NCBI GenBank assembly: GCA_024699355.1
Contig: JAILPR010000208.1
Coordinates: 1 to 33,239, forward strand
Direction of reading: 5' to 3'
Origin: Lachnospiraceae bacterium
GTDB taxonomy: Bacteria > Bacillota > Clostridia > Lachnospirales > Lachnospiraceae
DNA: 33,239 bases
Shown: positions 32,955-33,239 of the stretch, one piece after another
How the letters are laid out: every line of letters begins with the position of its first letter
How positions within the stretch are numbered: the first letter of the stretch is position 1
Notes under the pieces: generated by a model
Seen by the model: the letters and a program-made list of their open reading frames with translations, nothing else
What the model was told of the DNA's origin: nothing
Databases searched by the model: none
Program-made: the position numbers and the translations under genes

Positions 32955-33239
32955 ATGAGACATTTGCCGCAAAAAAAGATCATTATTCCGCTGAAAAAGC
33001 AGTTTATCTGGATTCTCGTACTGTTCCTTGGCGGTGCCTTTTTATTAACCGTTCTGATCACCTACCGAACGACCACCGCACAGTTATCCCTGTTAAACAA
33101 CAGTTTGACCACCTACTCTGCGCAGCTTGCCCGGACGACCCGCAATGCCTATGACAGTTACGAAAATGTCTGCTACAGCTTAGCTTACGGAACTCCCGTC
33201 CAGAACTATCTGCAAAACGATACGCCGGAAGAGGATTAC
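32955..33239 (+). CDS. Membrane sensor protein, probably YesM-type histidine kinase (N-terminal part, cut by window edge)
   Basis: Ninety-five codons are visible from ATG 32955 (MRHLPQKKII), with TTAGGAAAT upstream, and the frame is open to the window edge. A basic start is followed by one membrane helix (FIWILVLFLGGAFLLTVLI). An extracytoplasmic, helical region then begins (TTTAQLSLLNNSLTTYSAQLARTTRNAYDSYENVCYSLAYGTPVQNYL). This is the usual N-terminus of YesM-like sensor kinases or of AraC-type regulators with a membrane sensor. Such genes lie next to LplABC-type importers in many Firmicutes and control them. It is divergent from the permease gene and is therefore the likely regulator of the sugar locus. 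The kinase domain is not in view. Confidence 0.8.
   Translation, partial: MRHLPQKKIIIPLKKQFIWILVLFLGGAFLLTVLITYRTTTAQLSLLNNSLTTYSAQLARTTRNAYDSYENVCYSLAYGTPVQNYLQNDTPEEDY

Noticed and set aside
1-33239. CRISPR arrays, tRNA/rRNA genes, insertion sequences, riboswitches
   Set aside because: I looked for regularly spaced repeats, transposase motifs, cloverleaf-like segments and long structured leaders, and found none that could be supported.

Overview
The window looks like chromosomal DNA from a gut- or rumen-type Firmicute, most probably a Lachnospiraceae-like Clostridium relative. This is inferred from moderate GC content, strong AGGAGG-type ribosome binding sites, many GTG starts, LplB/LplC-type sugar permeases, GH42/GH78/GH88 enzymes without signal peptides, and membrane-bound EAL proteins. 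I see no mobile element, CRISPR array, tRNA or rRNA gene.

Region A (1-7021, all minus): an ABC-transporter ATPase cut by the window edge, preceded in its operon by a secreted, membrane-anchored NEW3-repeat protein. Upstream lies a cyclic-di-GMP block. It has two multipass EAL phosphodiesterases, each with a degenerate GGDEF-like domain, a YfbR-like HD 5'-deoxynucleotidase translationally coupled to the first EAL gene, and an unrecognised 99-aa protein.

Region B (7022-13718): single housekeeping or stress genes, most with their own sigma-A-like promoter and hairpin terminator. They are an aldo/keto reductase, a CDF metal exporter with a manganese-type signature, a glutathione peroxidase with a near-perfect operator dyad across its promoter, a divergent DUF1275-like membrane protein, an NhaC-family Na+/H+ antiporter and a second small HD-domain hydrolase. 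An 85% GC hairpin-rich patch (7175-7252) sits between the EAL block and the reductase.

Region C (13719-32733, all minus, about 19 kb): a carbohydrate utilisation locus. In transcription order it holds two LplB/LplC-type permeases, a large lipoprotein substrate-binding protein, a GH78 alpha-L-rhamnosidase, a 1202-aa two-enzyme protein (GH43/32/130-like beta-propeller plus GH106-like barrel), two tandem GH42 beta-galactosidases, a GH43 beta-xylosidase-like enzyme, a GH88 unsaturated uronyl hydrolase and a GH31 alpha-glycosidase. None of the hydrolases has a signal peptide. The likely scheme is import of intact oligosaccharides followed by cytoplasmic dismantling. The enzyme set points to a rhamnose-, galactose-, pentose- and unsaturated-uronate-containing substrate such as rhamnogalacturonan-I or arabinogalactan fragments. 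Two internal terminators split the locus into transporter, rhamnosidase/galactosidase and xylosidase/uronyl hydrolase segments.

Region D (32955-33239, plus): the N-terminus of a divergently transcribed membrane sensor protein, probably a YesM-type histidine kinase. The intergenic region holds a 22-bp palindrome and other repeats that could be regulator sites.
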